Assembly (NCBI GenBank): GCA_938010045.1
Contig: CALLFZ010000003.1
Coordinates: 124,001 to 188,000 of the forward strand
Origin: an uncultured bacterium
Lineage (GTDB): Bacteria > Verrucomicrobiota > Kiritimatiellia > PWTM01
Length of the DNA: 64,000 nt
Direction: 5' to 3'
This document shows positions 1-10,015 of the stretch, piece after piece (within the stretch, counting starts at the first letter, position 1; each line of letters starts with the position of its first letter). The notes under the pieces are model-generated. The model made no database searches. It was given only the letters and a program-made list of their open reading frames with translations, and had not been told where the DNA came from. A program made the translations under genes and the position numbers.

Positions 1-1
1 C

Positions 2-169
2 ACGCGGCGCGTCCGCGAGCCCGGCTTCCGTGCTCCGGTCTACGGCGAGGGGCCGTTCACGTTGCGGGTTGGCCGGGACCGGCCGGACCAGTGGGTTGCC
101 AAGGGACTGTCCGCCTCGCCGGCCAACGCGCGCCCCGCGCCGCTGTCCGTTCGGCTCCCTCCTCAATGA
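2..169 (+). CDS. 3' end of a CDS truncated by the window edge (…YGEGPFTLRVGRDRPDQWVAKGLSAS…RLPPQ*)
   Basis: Frame 2 is open from base 2 to TGA at 167-169 and encodes protein-like sequence; absent from the ORF track because it has no start in the window. Confidence 0.5.
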   Translation, partial: TRRVREPGFRAPVYGEGPFTLRVGRDRPDQWVAKGLSASPANARPAPLSVRLPPQ

Positions 170-936
170 GGTGCAACCTCGGCGGGTCGCTGAGTTTGCT
201 CCGCTGGGCGGCTCGGGACGAGGTGGCGGCCGCACCGCACGTTGGGTTTCCGTCGGCGTCCAGAAAAGATCCGCTCCGCCAACGTTGATCCTCCCGCGTG
301 CTTCCAGATCCCGACCGCGCTCTGCCGTATCTCGATCATCGAGTAGGGGCGAGTATCCGGACGGCCCCGCCTCTGCTACGTGCGCATAAATCCGAATCCG
401 GCCGAGGGGCGTCGCGACCGCCGGCGGGGACCCAATTTCGCACACACCCCGGCCTCGGCGATTCCCACCGCCGTCGAAGTGAGCAAACCGCCACGCCTTT
501 CCTGCCTCATCGCGATCGAAATGGCCGGTAACGGGATCGGCCGATACTGTGGTGGGGACGACATTCAGTTCAGCCTCCAGACTACATGGGACAGCCGGGC
601 GGTCGCGAAAGAGCACTCGCGGGCTGCCGTGGCCGATCCCTCCGCGCTCGTCGTCATCACCACCAGTTTCTGGGGCTGCCGCGCCTCGGGGACCATCCCA
701 CGCAGATGAGGCTCTTCCAGCTGCTCGCCGCTCGGCTCGCGCGCGTTCGGCGACTAGTGTTTTGCACCCTCAACCGTGCCGGCCTCGCGACGTGGCGGAC
801 GCGGAGCGCCGGCTGAAGCCGGCTGAACGAAATGATCGGCAACCGCCGCGCGGTACCGTTCGGCGACCTGCTCCCGCCCATCGAGGCGGCCGGCATCGAG
901 TGGGGATGAACGACGGCCACGGATCGGGCGCCTCGG

Positions 937-965
937 TTGCCCCTGTGGACGCGTCGCCCTACACT
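937..965 (+). promoter_or_regulatory. possible sigma70-like promoter TTGCCC-N17-TACACT upstream of the saccharopine dehydrogenase-like gene
   Basis: -35-like hexamer 937-942, -10-like hexamer 960-965, 17-nt spacer, about 38 nt before the start. Confidence 0.3.
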
Positions 966-1002
966 GGCGGCAGTCAAACTTCAACCGAAAAGGTCGTCGA
1001 AG

Positions 1003-2370
1003 ATGCCCGCACGCACTCCCCGTCGCCGGCACGCCGCCGCCGATCGCGGAACCCCGCCGCGGCATGTCGTCTTCATCGGAATGGGCGCCGTGGGCTCAGG
1101 CATGCTGATCTGCCTGAGCGAACTGGCCGACCGCGACTCCGTGCCGGTCCGTTTCACGGTCTTCACCCCCCATCCCGACCGCGCGCGGGACGCGCTCTTC
1201 AATGCCGAGCCGCTGTTTGACCGCATCGAGTTCGTCGAGGTGCCCGACTTCGAGCCGCTCTTCAAGATGGTGCCGCCATACGACCGGCTGTTGCGCGGCA
1301 CCGCGGTCATCATCAACGCCGCCCTGCCCGCCTTCAACGGTCCGATGATCGAGCTCGCGCTGAGGCTGGGCGCGCACACGGTGGATCTGGCCTCCGACAT
1401 GTACAACGAGGAGACCGAGCGCACGCTCGCGTTTCCGCAATACCGCCACGACGCGGCGCTGCGCGCGCGCGGCTGCGCCGCGTTCATCAACTTCGGGGTG
1501 GCGCCGGGCATGACGGATTTCCTGATCGGCGAGCGCATGCACGAACTGCTGGCGGGAAACCGCCAGGACCTCGAGGTTGAAAGCATCGATCTGTTTCTGC
1601 TCGAAGACATTGACTCCGATTCGGTGATCTTCTCGTGGTCGCCGGTCGTCGCGCTCGAGGAGCTGGCGCAACGGCCTCGTGTGATTCGCGACGGAGTGCT
1701 CGTTGCGCTCGAACCGTTCTCCTCGTCCCGCGAGTATTTGTTCCCGCACGAACCCGAGCCGACGCGGCAGTACCCCCTCTATCAGGAAGAGCTGTTGTCG
1801 CTGCACCGCGCATTTCCGCAGGTCGAGTCCATCAGTGTGTACACGGGCGGATCGGAAGTGGAACTCGTGAAGGCACTGTTCCAGTTGAACCTGCTCTCGA
1901 AGCGGACGCTGCCCGATCGGCCGGATCTGACAGTGGAGGCGCTGGTGCGATCGCTGCTGCCGGGCATGAAGAATCCGCGGCGCATCGAGGCGTACTTGCG
2001 CGATGGCACGATTCGAAGCGCCCATTTTGCGGCCGCTGCGGAGATCCGGGTGAGCGAGCGCATCCGCACCGAGCGGCGGACCGTGATCGAGACGATCGGC
2101 CTCAGTTATCAGCGATACCGCGGGCTGATCGGCTCGCCGTACGCCGGCGCGACCTACATCTCCTATCCGACGGCTGTCTGCGCGGCGATCCTGTTGTGGC
2201 ATACGCTCGAACACATGCGGGCGGGGCGTGGCGCGAAGCTGGTGGGGGTATTAACCGGCGAAGACCTGGCGAAGTTGTTGCCCCGTTCCCGCGCGCACGC
2301 GATCCGCCGCGACCTTGTGGCGTGGGACATTGACCTCTTCGGCGGCGTACGTGACGCATCGGAGAGCTGA
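1003..2370 (+). CDS. saccharopine dehydrogenase-like NAD(P)-binding protein
   Basis: ORF 937-2370; N-terminal Rossmann motif VVFIGMGAVGSGML and later IINAALPAFNGPMIELAL / GVAPGMTDFLIGE; start chosen at MPARTPRRR. Confidence 0.75.
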   Translation: MPARTPRRRHAAADRGTPPRHVVFIGMGAVGSGMLICLSELADRDSVPVRFTVFTPHPDRARDALFNAEPLFDRIEFVEVPDFEPLFKMVPPYDRLLRGTAVIINAALPAFNGPMIELALRLGAHTVDLASDMYNEETERTLAFPQYRHDAALRARGCAAFINFGVAPGMTDFLIGERMHELLAGNRQDLEVESIDLFLLEDIDSDSVIFSWSPVVALEELAQRPRVIRDGVLVALEPFSSSREYLFPHEPEPTRQYPLYQEELLSLHRAFPQVESISVYTGGSEVELVKALFQLNLLSKRTLPDRPDLTVEALVRSLLPGMKNPRRIEAYLRDGTIRSAHFAAAAEIRVSERIRTERRTVIETIGLSYQRYRGLIGSPYAGATYISYPTAVCAAILLWHTLEHMRAGRGAKLVGVLTGEDLAKLLPRSRAHAIRRDLVAWDIDLFGGVRDASES

Positions 2371-2389
2371 CCGGCTCCGGACGCGTACC

Positions 2390-2404
2390 GTCCAAGCCTT
2401 GGAC
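2390..2404. repeat. dispersed palindrome GTCCAA-GCC-TTGGAC
   Basis: Perfect 6-bp arms (7 with flanking C/G); related half-site ATCCTTGGACG at about 2428-2437. Confidence 0.7.
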
Positions 2405-2708
2405 GATCCGCGTGCTGTCTCTTCCCATCCTTGGACGTAGGGCGGGGGCTGCATCCCTTCGCTCGCCATTCACCTGCCGGCGAACGGGGATGGGGGACGG
2501 ATCTGCCGGGTTTCCGTCGCGGCGAGCGCCGCGCCAACCCACCTGGTCCACACGACCGGCAAAGGGAGATGCGAGCCCTGTGGGCGGGGCTTCGGCGCGT
2601 GGTTGCGAAACCACCAACCGTCGCGATGTCAAATGGGCGAGGGCGTACAGAACTCGGACGCGCATCGCTGGCTTTTCGAGGCGCGCGAACGTTGGATATC
2701 ATTCACAA

Positions 2709-4046
2709 ATGCTCTGGGCGCTGTATCAGGTCTTGTTGGCCATCGGATTCGTCGCGCTGGCGCCGGGCCACCTTGTGCGGATGATCCGGCGGGGCGGCTG
2801 GCGGGTCGGGTTTGGCGAGCGATTTGCCCGCTATGACCCGAACGTACAGCGGGAATTAACAGCGTCGCCGGGGCGCGTGTGGATGCATGCGGTGAGCGTC
2901 GGTGAAATGCACGTGGTGCTGAACGTGATGGCGGAATGGCGCCGACGGGAACCGGAACGGCGGTTTGTGATTTCGACGACGACGCCGACGGGTCGCGCGG
3001 TCGGAACGCGTCGGATGGCCGAAGGGGACTCGATCGTGTACAGCCCGCTCGATTTCCCGCTGGTGATCCGGCATGCGATGGACACAGCACGGCCGTCGGC
3101 GCTGGTTCTGTGCGAGTCGGAGTTGTGGCCAAACTGGATCCGCGCAGTGTCGTGGGCCGGCCGTCCGGTGGTCGTGATCAACGGGCGCCTATCGGACCGT
3201 TCGTTTCCGCGGTATCGGCGATGGGCGCGTCCGATGACGCGTCAGGTGTTGCCGATGTTGCGGCTGGTCTGCGCCCAGAGCGAAGAGGATCGGCGGCGGT
3301 TCGTGGAGCTGGGAATGCCGCCCGATCGCGTCCAGGTGGTGGGCAGCGCGAAATATGATGCCGCGCCGCCGGAGTTCGCTGCCGCTGAGGCGATTCGGCG
3401 TGATCTGGCGGCCGCCGGATTTCCCGGGGACGCGGTGTGGCTGGTCGGCGGTTCGACGTGGCCGGGGGAGGAAACGGCGCTGGTGCGGACATATCTGGCG
3501 TGTCGCACGCGTGAGCCGCGCTTGCGGTTGGCGCTTGTGCCGCGCCACGCTGAGCGGGGAACGGCACTGGCCGCCCAGATCGGTCGCATGGGGGTTCGGC
3601 TGTATCGGCGCAGCACGGCTGCGGGTGGCGGAAACGATCCCCACGTGGCGCTGTTCGATACCACGGGCGAGCTGAGCGCGGTGTACGGCCTGGCGGACAT
3701 CGTGTTCGTCGGGAAGAGCCTCACGGCGCGGGGCGGCCAGAACCCGATCGAACCGGCGCTCTGGGGGCGCCCCATCTTGTGCGGACCGCACATGGAGAAC
3801 TTCCGTGCCGTTGTGCAGGATTTCCGCGAGCGGGACGCGATCCGCGTCGTCGCTGACGCCGCGGAATTGACCCGTGCGGTGGACGAATGGCTCGCGGATT
3901 CGTCGGCGCGCGAAGCGGCGGGATGGCGCGCGCTGCAGGTCACGCGCGAGAAGGCGGGCGCCATCCGCCGCACGGTGGATGCGCTGCAGCGCATCGTCGC
4001 CGAGCCGCGCGCGATCGTATCTGAGGCCCCGGCATCCCCGACATGA
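2709..4046 (+). CDS. waaA: 3-deoxy-D-manno-octulosonic acid (Kdo) transferase
   Basis: MLWALYQVLLAIGFVALAPGHL…, WMHAVSVGEMHVVLNVM, LCESELWPNWI, GGQNPIEPALWGRPILCGPHMENF motifs of KdtA/WaaA. Confidence 0.93.
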   Translation: MLWALYQVLLAIGFVALAPGHLVRMIRRGGWRVGFGERFARYDPNVQRELTASPGRVWMHAVSVGEMHVVLNVMAEWRRREPERRFVISTTTPTGRAVGTRRMAEGDSIVYSPLDFPLVIRHAMDTARPSALVLCESELWPNWIRAVSWAGRPVVVINGRLSDRSFPRYRRWARPMTRQVLPMLRLVCAQSEEDRRRFVELGMPPDRVQVVGSAKYDAAPPEFAAAEAIRRDLAAAGFPGDAVWLVGGSTWPGEETALVRTYLACRTREPRLRLALVPRHAERGTALAAQIGRMGVRLYRRSTAAGGGNDPHVALFDTTGELSAVYGLADIVFVGKSLTARGGQNPIEPALWGRPILCGPHMENFRAVVQDFRERDAIRVVADAAELTRAVDEWLADSSAREAAGWRALQVTREKAGAIRRTVDALQRIVAEPRAIVSEAPASPT

Positions 4047-5746
4047 AGCGGGACCTGCGACGGTTGGCGGATGAGTCGTTCGACGTGCTGATCGTCGGCG
4101 GCGGCGTGTACGGGTTGGCGACGGCCTGGGCGTGTGCGCTGCGGGGGCTGCGCACGGCTCTCGTCGAACGAGGCGATTTCGGTGCCGCTACGTCGGCGGG
4201 CTCACTCAAGCTTGTGCACGGCGGGCTCCGCTATCTTCAGCACTTGGATATGGTGCGCATGCGGCTATCCATCCGCGAACGCCGGCACATGTTCCGCATC
4301 GCGCCGCACCTCGTGCATCCACTCGCGTTTCTGGTTCCCTGCTACGGCCATGCGATTCGCGGTCCCGAAGCGATGCGCGTGGCACTGGCGCTGAACGACC
4401 TGATCTCGGCGGACCGCAACCGCGGGATTGGTGATCCGGCGCGCTGGATTCCGCGGGGCCGCCTCCTCCGCCCGGACGAATGCCGTCGGCGTCTGCCCGG
4501 GCTTCGCGACGACGGACTGACCGGCGCGGCGCTCTTCTGGGACGGTCAGATGTACGATTCCGAGCGGCTGACACTGGCGTTTGCACTCTCCGCGGCGCGC
4601 GAGGGGGCGGCGCTCGCGAACTACGCAGAGGCGGTCGGCTTCGATCGCGGGCCCGATGGCACCATTCGCGCGGCGCGGGTGCGCGATGTGCGCAGTGGCG
4701 CTGAGTTCGCGGCGGGCGCGCGCCTCTTCATCAACATGACCGGGCCCTGGTCGGACATCACGCTCGCCCGACTGCACGGAGCAAAGAGCCGCCGCGAGGT
4801 GCGCCGGTCGAAGGGGATCCAGTTGATCGTTCGGCGGTTGCCGTGCGAGACCGCGTTCGGCGTAGAAAGTCTTCGCGAGCGGGACAAGACCGCGAAGATT
4901 CCGCGCGGCCGCCGCAGTTACTTCGCGACGCCGTGGCGGAATGTAACGATCATTGGCACGACCGACACGCTCTTTGTGGGCAACCCCGACGAGTATGGCG
5001 TGACCGAGGCGGACATTCAGGAGTTTTTGGCCGCCTTCAACGAGGCGTATCCGGGCGCGGGTCTGACGCGCGCAGAGGTGAAGTTCTGGTGTGGTGGGCT
5101 GCGACCGCTTGGCGATGTGGATGCGGATCCGGACCACGTTCAGGCCGCGAAGCGGCCGGAGGTGGTGGACCATGGCCGCGTGGGCGGTCCGGCGAACCTC
5201 CTGACGGTGGTCGGTGTGAAGTACACGGTCGTGCGCGCGCTGGCGGAGCGGGCAGCGCGCTGGGCGGCCGTGCGGTTGGGCCGCGACCCGGCAGGGGAGC
5301 CGACGAGCGGCCGGGTTCTCGCGGGCGGGGAGATCAGCGGACCCGTCGACGAGTTTGTTCGGCAGTTGTCGAGCGCGCACGGGTGGGCGCCCGCACTGGC
5401 GGAGCGGATCGGCCGAATGTATGGAACAGCGGCGGTGGCGCTCGCGGAGCTGGCGCGTCAGGAGCCGGCGCTTTCGGGCGAGCTTCCCGGCGCGCCGGGC
5501 GTGCTGAAGGCCGAAATTGCCTACGCGTGCCGGGAGGAAGCCGCGCAGACGCTCGCCGACATCGTGTTTCGTCGCACCGGCCTTGGCTCGGCCGGCCATC
5601 CGGGCGCGGAGGCGCTACGGGCGTGCGCGTACATCGCCGCCGCGGAACTGGGTTGGGACGAACCGCGCATGAAGGCGGAGCTGGACGCCGTCGAGCAGGC
5701 GTATCGTCCTGCGGCCGGCTCGGGTAGCGGAGGTGGACATCGATGA
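4043..5746 (+). CDS. glpD: FAD-dependent glycerol-3-phosphate dehydrogenase
   Basis: DVLIVGGGVYGLATAWACALRGLRTALVERGDFGAATSAGSLKLVHGGLRYL; 4-nt overlap with waaA. Confidence 0.92.
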   Translation: MKRDLRRLADESFDVLIVGGGVYGLATAWACALRGLRTALVERGDFGAATSAGSLKLVHGGLRYLQHLDMVRMRLSIRERRHMFRIAPHLVHPLAFLVPCYGHAIRGPEAMRVALALNDLISADRNRGIGDPARWIPRGRLLRPDECRRRLPGLRDDGLTGAALFWDGQMYDSERLTLAFALSAAREGAALANYAEAVGFDRGPDGTIRAARVRDVRSGAEFAAGARLFINMTGPWSDITLARLHGAKSRREVRRSKGIQLIVRRLPCETAFGVESLRERDKTAKIPRGRRSYFATPWRNVTIIGTTDTLFVGNPDEYGVTEADIQEFLAAFNEAYPGAGLTRAEVKFWCGGLRPLGDVDADPDHVQAAKRPEVVDHGRVGGPANLLTVVGVKYTVVRALAERAARWAAVRLGRDPAGEPTSGRVLAGGEISGPVDEFVRQLSSAHGWAPALAERIGRMYGTAAVALAELARQEPALSGELPGAPGVLKAEIAYACREEAAQTLADIVFRRTGLGSAGHPGAEALRACAYIAAAELGWDEPRMKAELDAVEQAYRPAAGSGSGGGHR

Positions 5747-6630
5747 AGATGGCGGTCACCGGTAGCCATGGTCTGATCGGTTCGGCGCTCTGCAGGGCCC
5801 TTGTGCGCGAGGGCATCGAGCCAGTGCGCATGGTGCGGGGCCGCGCCGGCGCGGGCGAGGTGCAGTGGAATCCGGACGGTCCCTGCGATCTACAGGAGCT
5901 GGCGGGCTTCGACGCGGTGGTTCACTTGGCGGGGGAAAACATCGCGGCGGGCCGCTGGACGGCGGCGCGAAAGGCGCGATTGCGTTCAAGCCGCGTGGAC
6001 ACCACCCGTCATCTCGCTGAGTCGCTGGCGCGGGTCAAGCCGCCGCCGCAGGCGCTCGTGTGTGCCTCGGCGATCGGCTGGTACGACACGGATCCGCAGG
6101 CGACGTATGACGAATCGGCTCCGTCGGCAGAGACCTTCCTCGGGCGGCTAGTGCGTGACTGGGAAGCGGCCGCCTCGCCGGCGGCAGAAGTGGGCATCCG
6201 GGTCGTGCACGTGCGGTTCGGCGCTGTGCTCTCGCCGGCCGGCGGAGCGCTCGCGCGGATGTTGCCCCTGTTTCGGCTGGGACTGGGTGGACCGATTGGC
6301 TCAGGGCGGCAATGGATGAGCTGGCTGTCCATTGAGGACGCCGTGGGTGCGATCCGGTTCGCGATCGGGCGCTCTGACCTTCGCGGGCCGGTGAACGGCA
6401 CGGCTCCGCAGCCGGTCACGCAGCGCGAATTTGCCTCCACGCTGGGCCGTGTGTTGCGCCGTCCCGCGGTCCTCCCCACGCCGGGCTGGGTGTTGAGGCT
6501 GGTGTTGGGCGAGATGGCTGACGCCGTGCTGCTGAGGGGCTCGAAGGTGCTGCCGAGGCGGCTGATCGAGTCGGGATTTCCATTCCGACATCCGTCGCTG
6601 GAGCTCGCCCTTCGCGCGCTGCTAACATGA
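5743..6630 (+). CDS. TIGR01777-type (SDR39U1/YfcH) NAD-dependent epimerase
   Basis: MAVTGSHGLIGSALCRALV… FDAVVHLAGENIAAGRWTAARKARLRSSRV; family-typical C-terminus. Confidence 0.9.
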   Translation: MKMAVTGSHGLIGSALCRALVREGIEPVRMVRGRAGAGEVQWNPDGPCDLQELAGFDAVVHLAGENIAAGRWTAARKARLRSSRVDTTRHLAESLARVKPPPQALVCASAIGWYDTDPQATYDESAPSAETFLGRLVRDWEAAASPAAEVGIRVVHVRFGAVLSPAGGALARMLPLFRLGLGGPIGSGRQWMSWLSIEDAVGAIRFAIGRSDLRGPVNGTAPQPVTQREFASTLGRVLRRPAVLPTPGWVLRLVLGEMADAVLLRGSKVLPRRLIESGFPFRHPSLELALRALLT

Positions 6631-7331
6631 CGTCCTCCGGTGAGCGCCTCCCGGTTCGGCGCCATCGCCGCGCGAGATGCGAGCGATGCACACTGCACCG
6701 CGAGCTCTGCGTATGCGATCAACTGCCGCGCGTCCACACGCCGTTCGAATGGATTCTCGTTCAACACGCATCGGACCGGCAGCGGCCGACCAACACGGGG
6801 CGGTTGGTGGCCGCGATGCTGGGGGGCGTCAAAACGATCGTGTATGCCGACCGCACCGTCGCGTTCGACGCGACCCCCTTGGACCGGCCGGATCGCGATT
6901 ACCGCCTGCTGTTCCCTGCCCCGGACGCCGAGGAGCTGACCCCTGCGATGGTGCGGGCCGCGAAGGCGGCGACGCTGACGCTGGTTCTGCTCGACGGCAC
7001 GTGGCGTCAGGCGTCGCGCATGCGCCGACGGATGCCTCGCTTGAGGACCATGGAGTGTGTTCGACTGCCCGCCGCGGCGCCGTCGAGCTGGGCGATCCGG
7101 CGGGCCAACCACCCGGAGCGGCTGTGCACGATCGAGGCAGTGATTCGTGTGCTTGCGTTGAGCGGCCAAGAGGATGAGGCGCGCCGCATGTGGGAGACCA
7201 TGAAATGGATCGAAGGGCGGCTGTTGTACATGCGCGGCCGTCGGCCCGCGCCGCCTTCGCTGGAGGAAATTCGCGCTGAACTTGCCGGCGTACCACCCCC
7301 GTGGCGGGAGCTGCTTGATGCGCAACGTTGA
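6627..7331 (+). CDS. DTW domain protein, tRNA-uridine aminocarboxypropyltransferase-like
   Basis: CERCTLHRELCVC, ILVQHASDRQRPTNTGRLVAAML, LLDGTWRQASRM, SSWAIRRANHPERLCTIEAV. Confidence 0.88.
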   Translation: MTSSGERLPVRRHRRARCERCTLHRELCVCDQLPRVHTPFEWILVQHASDRQRPTNTGRLVAAMLGGVKTIVYADRTVAFDATPLDRPDRDYRLLFPAPDAEELTPAMVRAAKAATLTLVLLDGTWRQASRMRRRMPRLRTMECVRLPAAAPSSWAIRRANHPERLCTIEAVIRVLALSGQEDEARRMWETMKWIEGRLLYMRGRRPAPPSLEEIRAELAGVPPPWRELLDAQR

Positions 7332-7345
7332 CGAGATCGCGGATG

Positions 7346-7419
7346 TACCCCGGGCGCGGATCGAACGCGCGACCTGCGGTTTAGGAAACCGCCGCTCTGT
7401 CCAACTGAGCTACCGGGGT
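7346..7419 (-). tRNA. tRNA-Arg (anticodon CCT)
   Basis: Reverse complement ACCCCGGTAGCTCAGTTGGACAGAGCGGCGGTTTCCTAAACCGCAGGTCGCGCGTTCGATCCGCGCCCGGGGTA folds as a cloverleaf; loop TTCCTAA. Confidence 0.95.
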
Positions 7420-7498
7420 GTCGCCCAGGCGAGCATACGCAGTTTGTAGACGGGAGGCGAGCGGTCCGGCCTCGCTGGCCCCTAGCCGGAACGCGGCG

Positions 7499-7684
7499 TC
7501 AGCCCTCCCGTAGCAGGAGAATCGTCACGATCGCTGCGCCGGCCAGCAACGCCATCAGCCAGACCAGCATTCGGCCCGACAAGCGGTCCGCGTCCACGGA
7601 GGACGGCCGATGAAGCCCAGGCCGCCGGCGGTAGATACTCGCGGACGGTCTTCCGCCCGTCTCATAAAAGTTTTTGTCCGACAT
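7499..7684 (-). CDS. 61-aa single-pass membrane protein of unknown function
   Basis: C-terminal hydrophobic segment MLVWLMALLAGAAIVTILLL; located between two minus-strand tRNA genes. Confidence 0.5.
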   Translation of the reverse strand: MSDKNFYETGGRPSASIYRRRPGLHRPSSVDADRLSGRMLVWLMALLAGAAIVTILLLREG

Positions 7685-7765
7685 CTTCCGCTTGGGGTCC
7701 TCCTCGTTCGACGCGAGGCCACGGTTTCCACTCTCTCGCGCGCCCGTCTCCCCCCTGCACCGCGG

Positions 7766-7838
7766 AGCCAGCTGTCGGGGTCGAACCGACGACCTGCTGA
7801 TTACAAATCAGCTGCTCTGCCGACTGAGCTAAGCTGGC
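7766..7838 (-). tRNA. tRNA-Thr (anticodon TGT)
   Basis: Reverse complement GCCAGCTTAGCTCAGTCGGCAGAGCAGCTGATTTGTAATCAGCAGGTCGTCGGTTCGACCCCGACAGCTGGCT; loop TTGTAAT. Confidence 0.96.
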
Positions 7839-7990
7839 GAGGTTCACATGTATAAATCGCCGCACATCGGCCGAAATGCAAGCGCAAACACGCCAAGAAC
7901 TGGAGGCGGATCTCCGAGCCGCTTGCCAATGCGGGGGGCGATCAGCCAGACTGGCGGGCGGACGTTGGGCGGCGTGCCGTTCGCGCGAAG

Positions 7991-8968
7991 ATGAGCGACG
8001 AGATATATATCCGCCGAGGTTCGCCGGGACCACGGCCCCGTTCGTTTTGGGCCGTGGGAGGGGTGGTGCTCGTGGGCGTCGTGGCCGGCCTGGGCATCTG
8101 GTGGGTCCGGCATCGGCACCCGGCCGCAGAAGCGTCGCCGCCGGAGTCCATAGGGCCGAACACGAACAGGCCCTCCGTGGTTGTGACGTCTGCCCCCGCC
8201 ACCGTGGCCGTGGCTCCGCCCCCGTCGGCGGCTCCGGTCGGGCCTCTGCCGGCCGCCGGTAGGGATCCTGCTGTTGACGCGGTGCAGGCGGCGCGGGCCC
8301 TGGTGCAGGCTCGGCAGTTCGCGGTAGCGCGCGAGCGCGCGTTCCAAGCCTTGGAGACGGCGCGCGACCCGGCCGTCCGGCGCGCCGCGGAGGAGGTCTT
8401 GGGCGAGATTCACATCGCCCTGGTGTTGTCGCCGGCGCCGATGCCGGAGAAAACGGACTATGTGATCCAGCCGGGCGATCGTCTGTCGGCGATTGCGCGG
8501 CGGTTCGGCTGCACGGTTGAACTCTTGATGAAGGGCAACGGGCTGAAGAGCGAGGTCATCCGCCCCGGCGACCGCCTTCGGGTGCTCACCGGCCGTTTTT
8601 CGGTTGAAGTGGACAAATCGGACAACGAGTTGGTTCTTCGTCTGAACGATCGCTTCTTCAAGCGCTACCGGGTCGGCACCGGCGAATATGACAAGACGCC
8701 GACGGGGGAGTTCACGATCACCGAGCGGATCGCCCAGCCGACGTGGTGGCGGCCGGACGGGCGCGCGGTGCCCTACGGCAGCAAGGAGAACGTTCTCGGA
8801 ACGCACTGGCTTTCGCTGAATGTGCCAGGGTATGGCATTCACGGCACTTGGGAGCCGGAGACGATCGGTCGCTCGGTGAGCGCCGGCTGCATACGGCTGT
8901 TGAACGAGGACATCGAGGAACTCTTCACGCTGCTGCCGGCCGGCACGCCGGTGGCGATTCGCGACTGA
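7991..8968 (+). CDS. LysM domain / L,D-transpeptidase (YkuD) protein
   Basis: Lys[30 protein letters not shown]; Yku[30 protein letters not shown]. Confidence 0.9.
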   Translation: MSDEIYIRRGSPGPRPRSFWAVGGVVLVGVVAGLGIWWVRHRHPAAEASPPESIGPNTNRPSVVVTSAPATVAVAPPPSAAPVGPLPAAGRDPAVDAVQAARALVQARQFAVARERAFQALETARDPAVRRAAEEVLGEIHIALVLSPAPMPEKTDYVIQPGDRLSAIARRFGCTVELLMKGNGLKSEVIRPGDRLRVLTGRFSVEVDKSDNELVLRLNDRFFKRYRVGTGEYDKTPTGEFTITERIAQPTWWRPDGRAVPYGSKENVLGTHWLSLNVPGYGIHGTWEPETIGRSVSAGCIRLLNEDIEELFTLLPAGTPVAIRD

Positions 8969-8977
8969 CCCGCGGAG

Positions 8978-10000
8978 GTGGCCGTGCCGTCCACGTACGT
9001 GTTGCCGTTCGAGAAGCCGATCGCCGAGCTTGAGCAGAAGCTGCGCGAGCTGCACCGGTTCAGCGAGGAGCAGGACATTGACGTTTCAGGCGAGATCCGG
9101 CGCATCGAGGAGAAAATCCGCGAGCTGCGCCGCAAGATCTATTCTGAGCTGACGCCCTGGCAGCAGGTGCAGGTGGCGCGGCATCCGCAGCGGCCGTACA
9201 CGCGCGACTACATCGGCGCGATGATGCGGGAGTTCGTCGAACTGCACGGCGACCGCCGTTTCGGCGACGACGCGGCGATGGTCGGGGGCTTCGCGACGAT
9301 CGGGTCGCACCGCGTGATGGTGATCGGCACGCAGAAAGGGCGGGACACCAAGAGCAATGTGCGCTGCCATTTCGGTTGCGCGCTACCGGAGGGGTACCGG
9401 AAGGCGCTGCGGCTCATGCGCCTGGCCGCGCGGTTCGGCCGGCCGATCGTCACGCTGATCGACACGCCGGGCGCGTATCCGGGGATCGAGTCGGAGGAGC
9501 GGCACATTGCCGAAGCCATCGCCGTGAACCTCCGGGAGATGTTCACATTGCCCGTGCCGATCGTTGTGGCGGTGATCGGCGAGGGCGGCAGCGGTGGCGC
9601 GCTGGGTATCGGCGTGGGCGACCGCATTCTGATTCTTGAACACGCCTATTACTCGGTGATCTCGCCCGAGGGATGCGCGGCGATCCTCTGGAAGGACCGC
9701 GCCTACGCCGACCGCGCCGCCGCGGTGTTGAAGCTCACCGCGGCGGATTTGCGACGGTTCGGGCTCGTGGATGAGGTCGTGCCGGAGCCGGAGGGCGGGG
9801 CGCACGCGGCGCCGGCGATGGCGGCGACGCTCTTGGCGGCGGCGATCACGCGCGCGCTCGACGACCTTGTGCGCGTGCCTTCGGCCGAACTGCTCGATGC
9901 GCGCTATCGGAAATTCCGTCAGATGGGAATCTGGATCGAGGGGGCGGCGGACGCCGTGCCACCGGGCCCACGCGACGCGGATCCGGCGGCCGGCGCTTGA
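8978..10000 (+). CDS. accA: acetyl-CoA carboxylase carboxyltransferase subunit alpha
   Basis: LPFEKPIAELEQKLREL, HPQRPYTRDYIGAMMREFVELHGDRRFGDD, GEGGSGGALGIGVGDRILILEHAYYSVISPEGCAAILWKD; GTG start. Confidence 0.95.
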   Translation: MAVPSTYVLPFEKPIAELEQKLRELHRFSEEQDIDVSGEIRRIEEKIRELRRKIYSELTPWQQVQVARHPQRPYTRDYIGAMMREFVELHGDRRFGDDAAMVGGFATIGSHRVMVIGTQKGRDTKSNVRCHFGCALPEGYRKALRLMRLAARFGRPIVTLIDTPGAYPGIESEERHIAEAIAVNLREMFTLPVPIVVAVIGEGGSGGALGIGVGDRILILEHAYYSVISPEGCAAILWKDRAYADRAAAVLKLTAADLRRFGLVDEVVPEPEGGAHAAPAMAATLLAAAITRALDDLVRVPSAELLDARYRKFRQMGIWIEGAADAVPPGPRDADPAAGA

Positions 10001-10015
10001 CGCGAGCGCCCCGCG

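Noticed and set aside
4265-5599. 444-aa minus-strand ORF opposite glpD
   Set aside because: Antisense shadow of a well-supported gene in GC-rich DNA; Arg/Pro/His-rich composition with no recognisable motif.
8343-8355. TCCAAGCCTTGGA palindrome resembling the dispersed motif
   Set aside because: Lacks the outer G/C of the motif and lies inside the LysM/YkuD coding sequence; probably coincidental.
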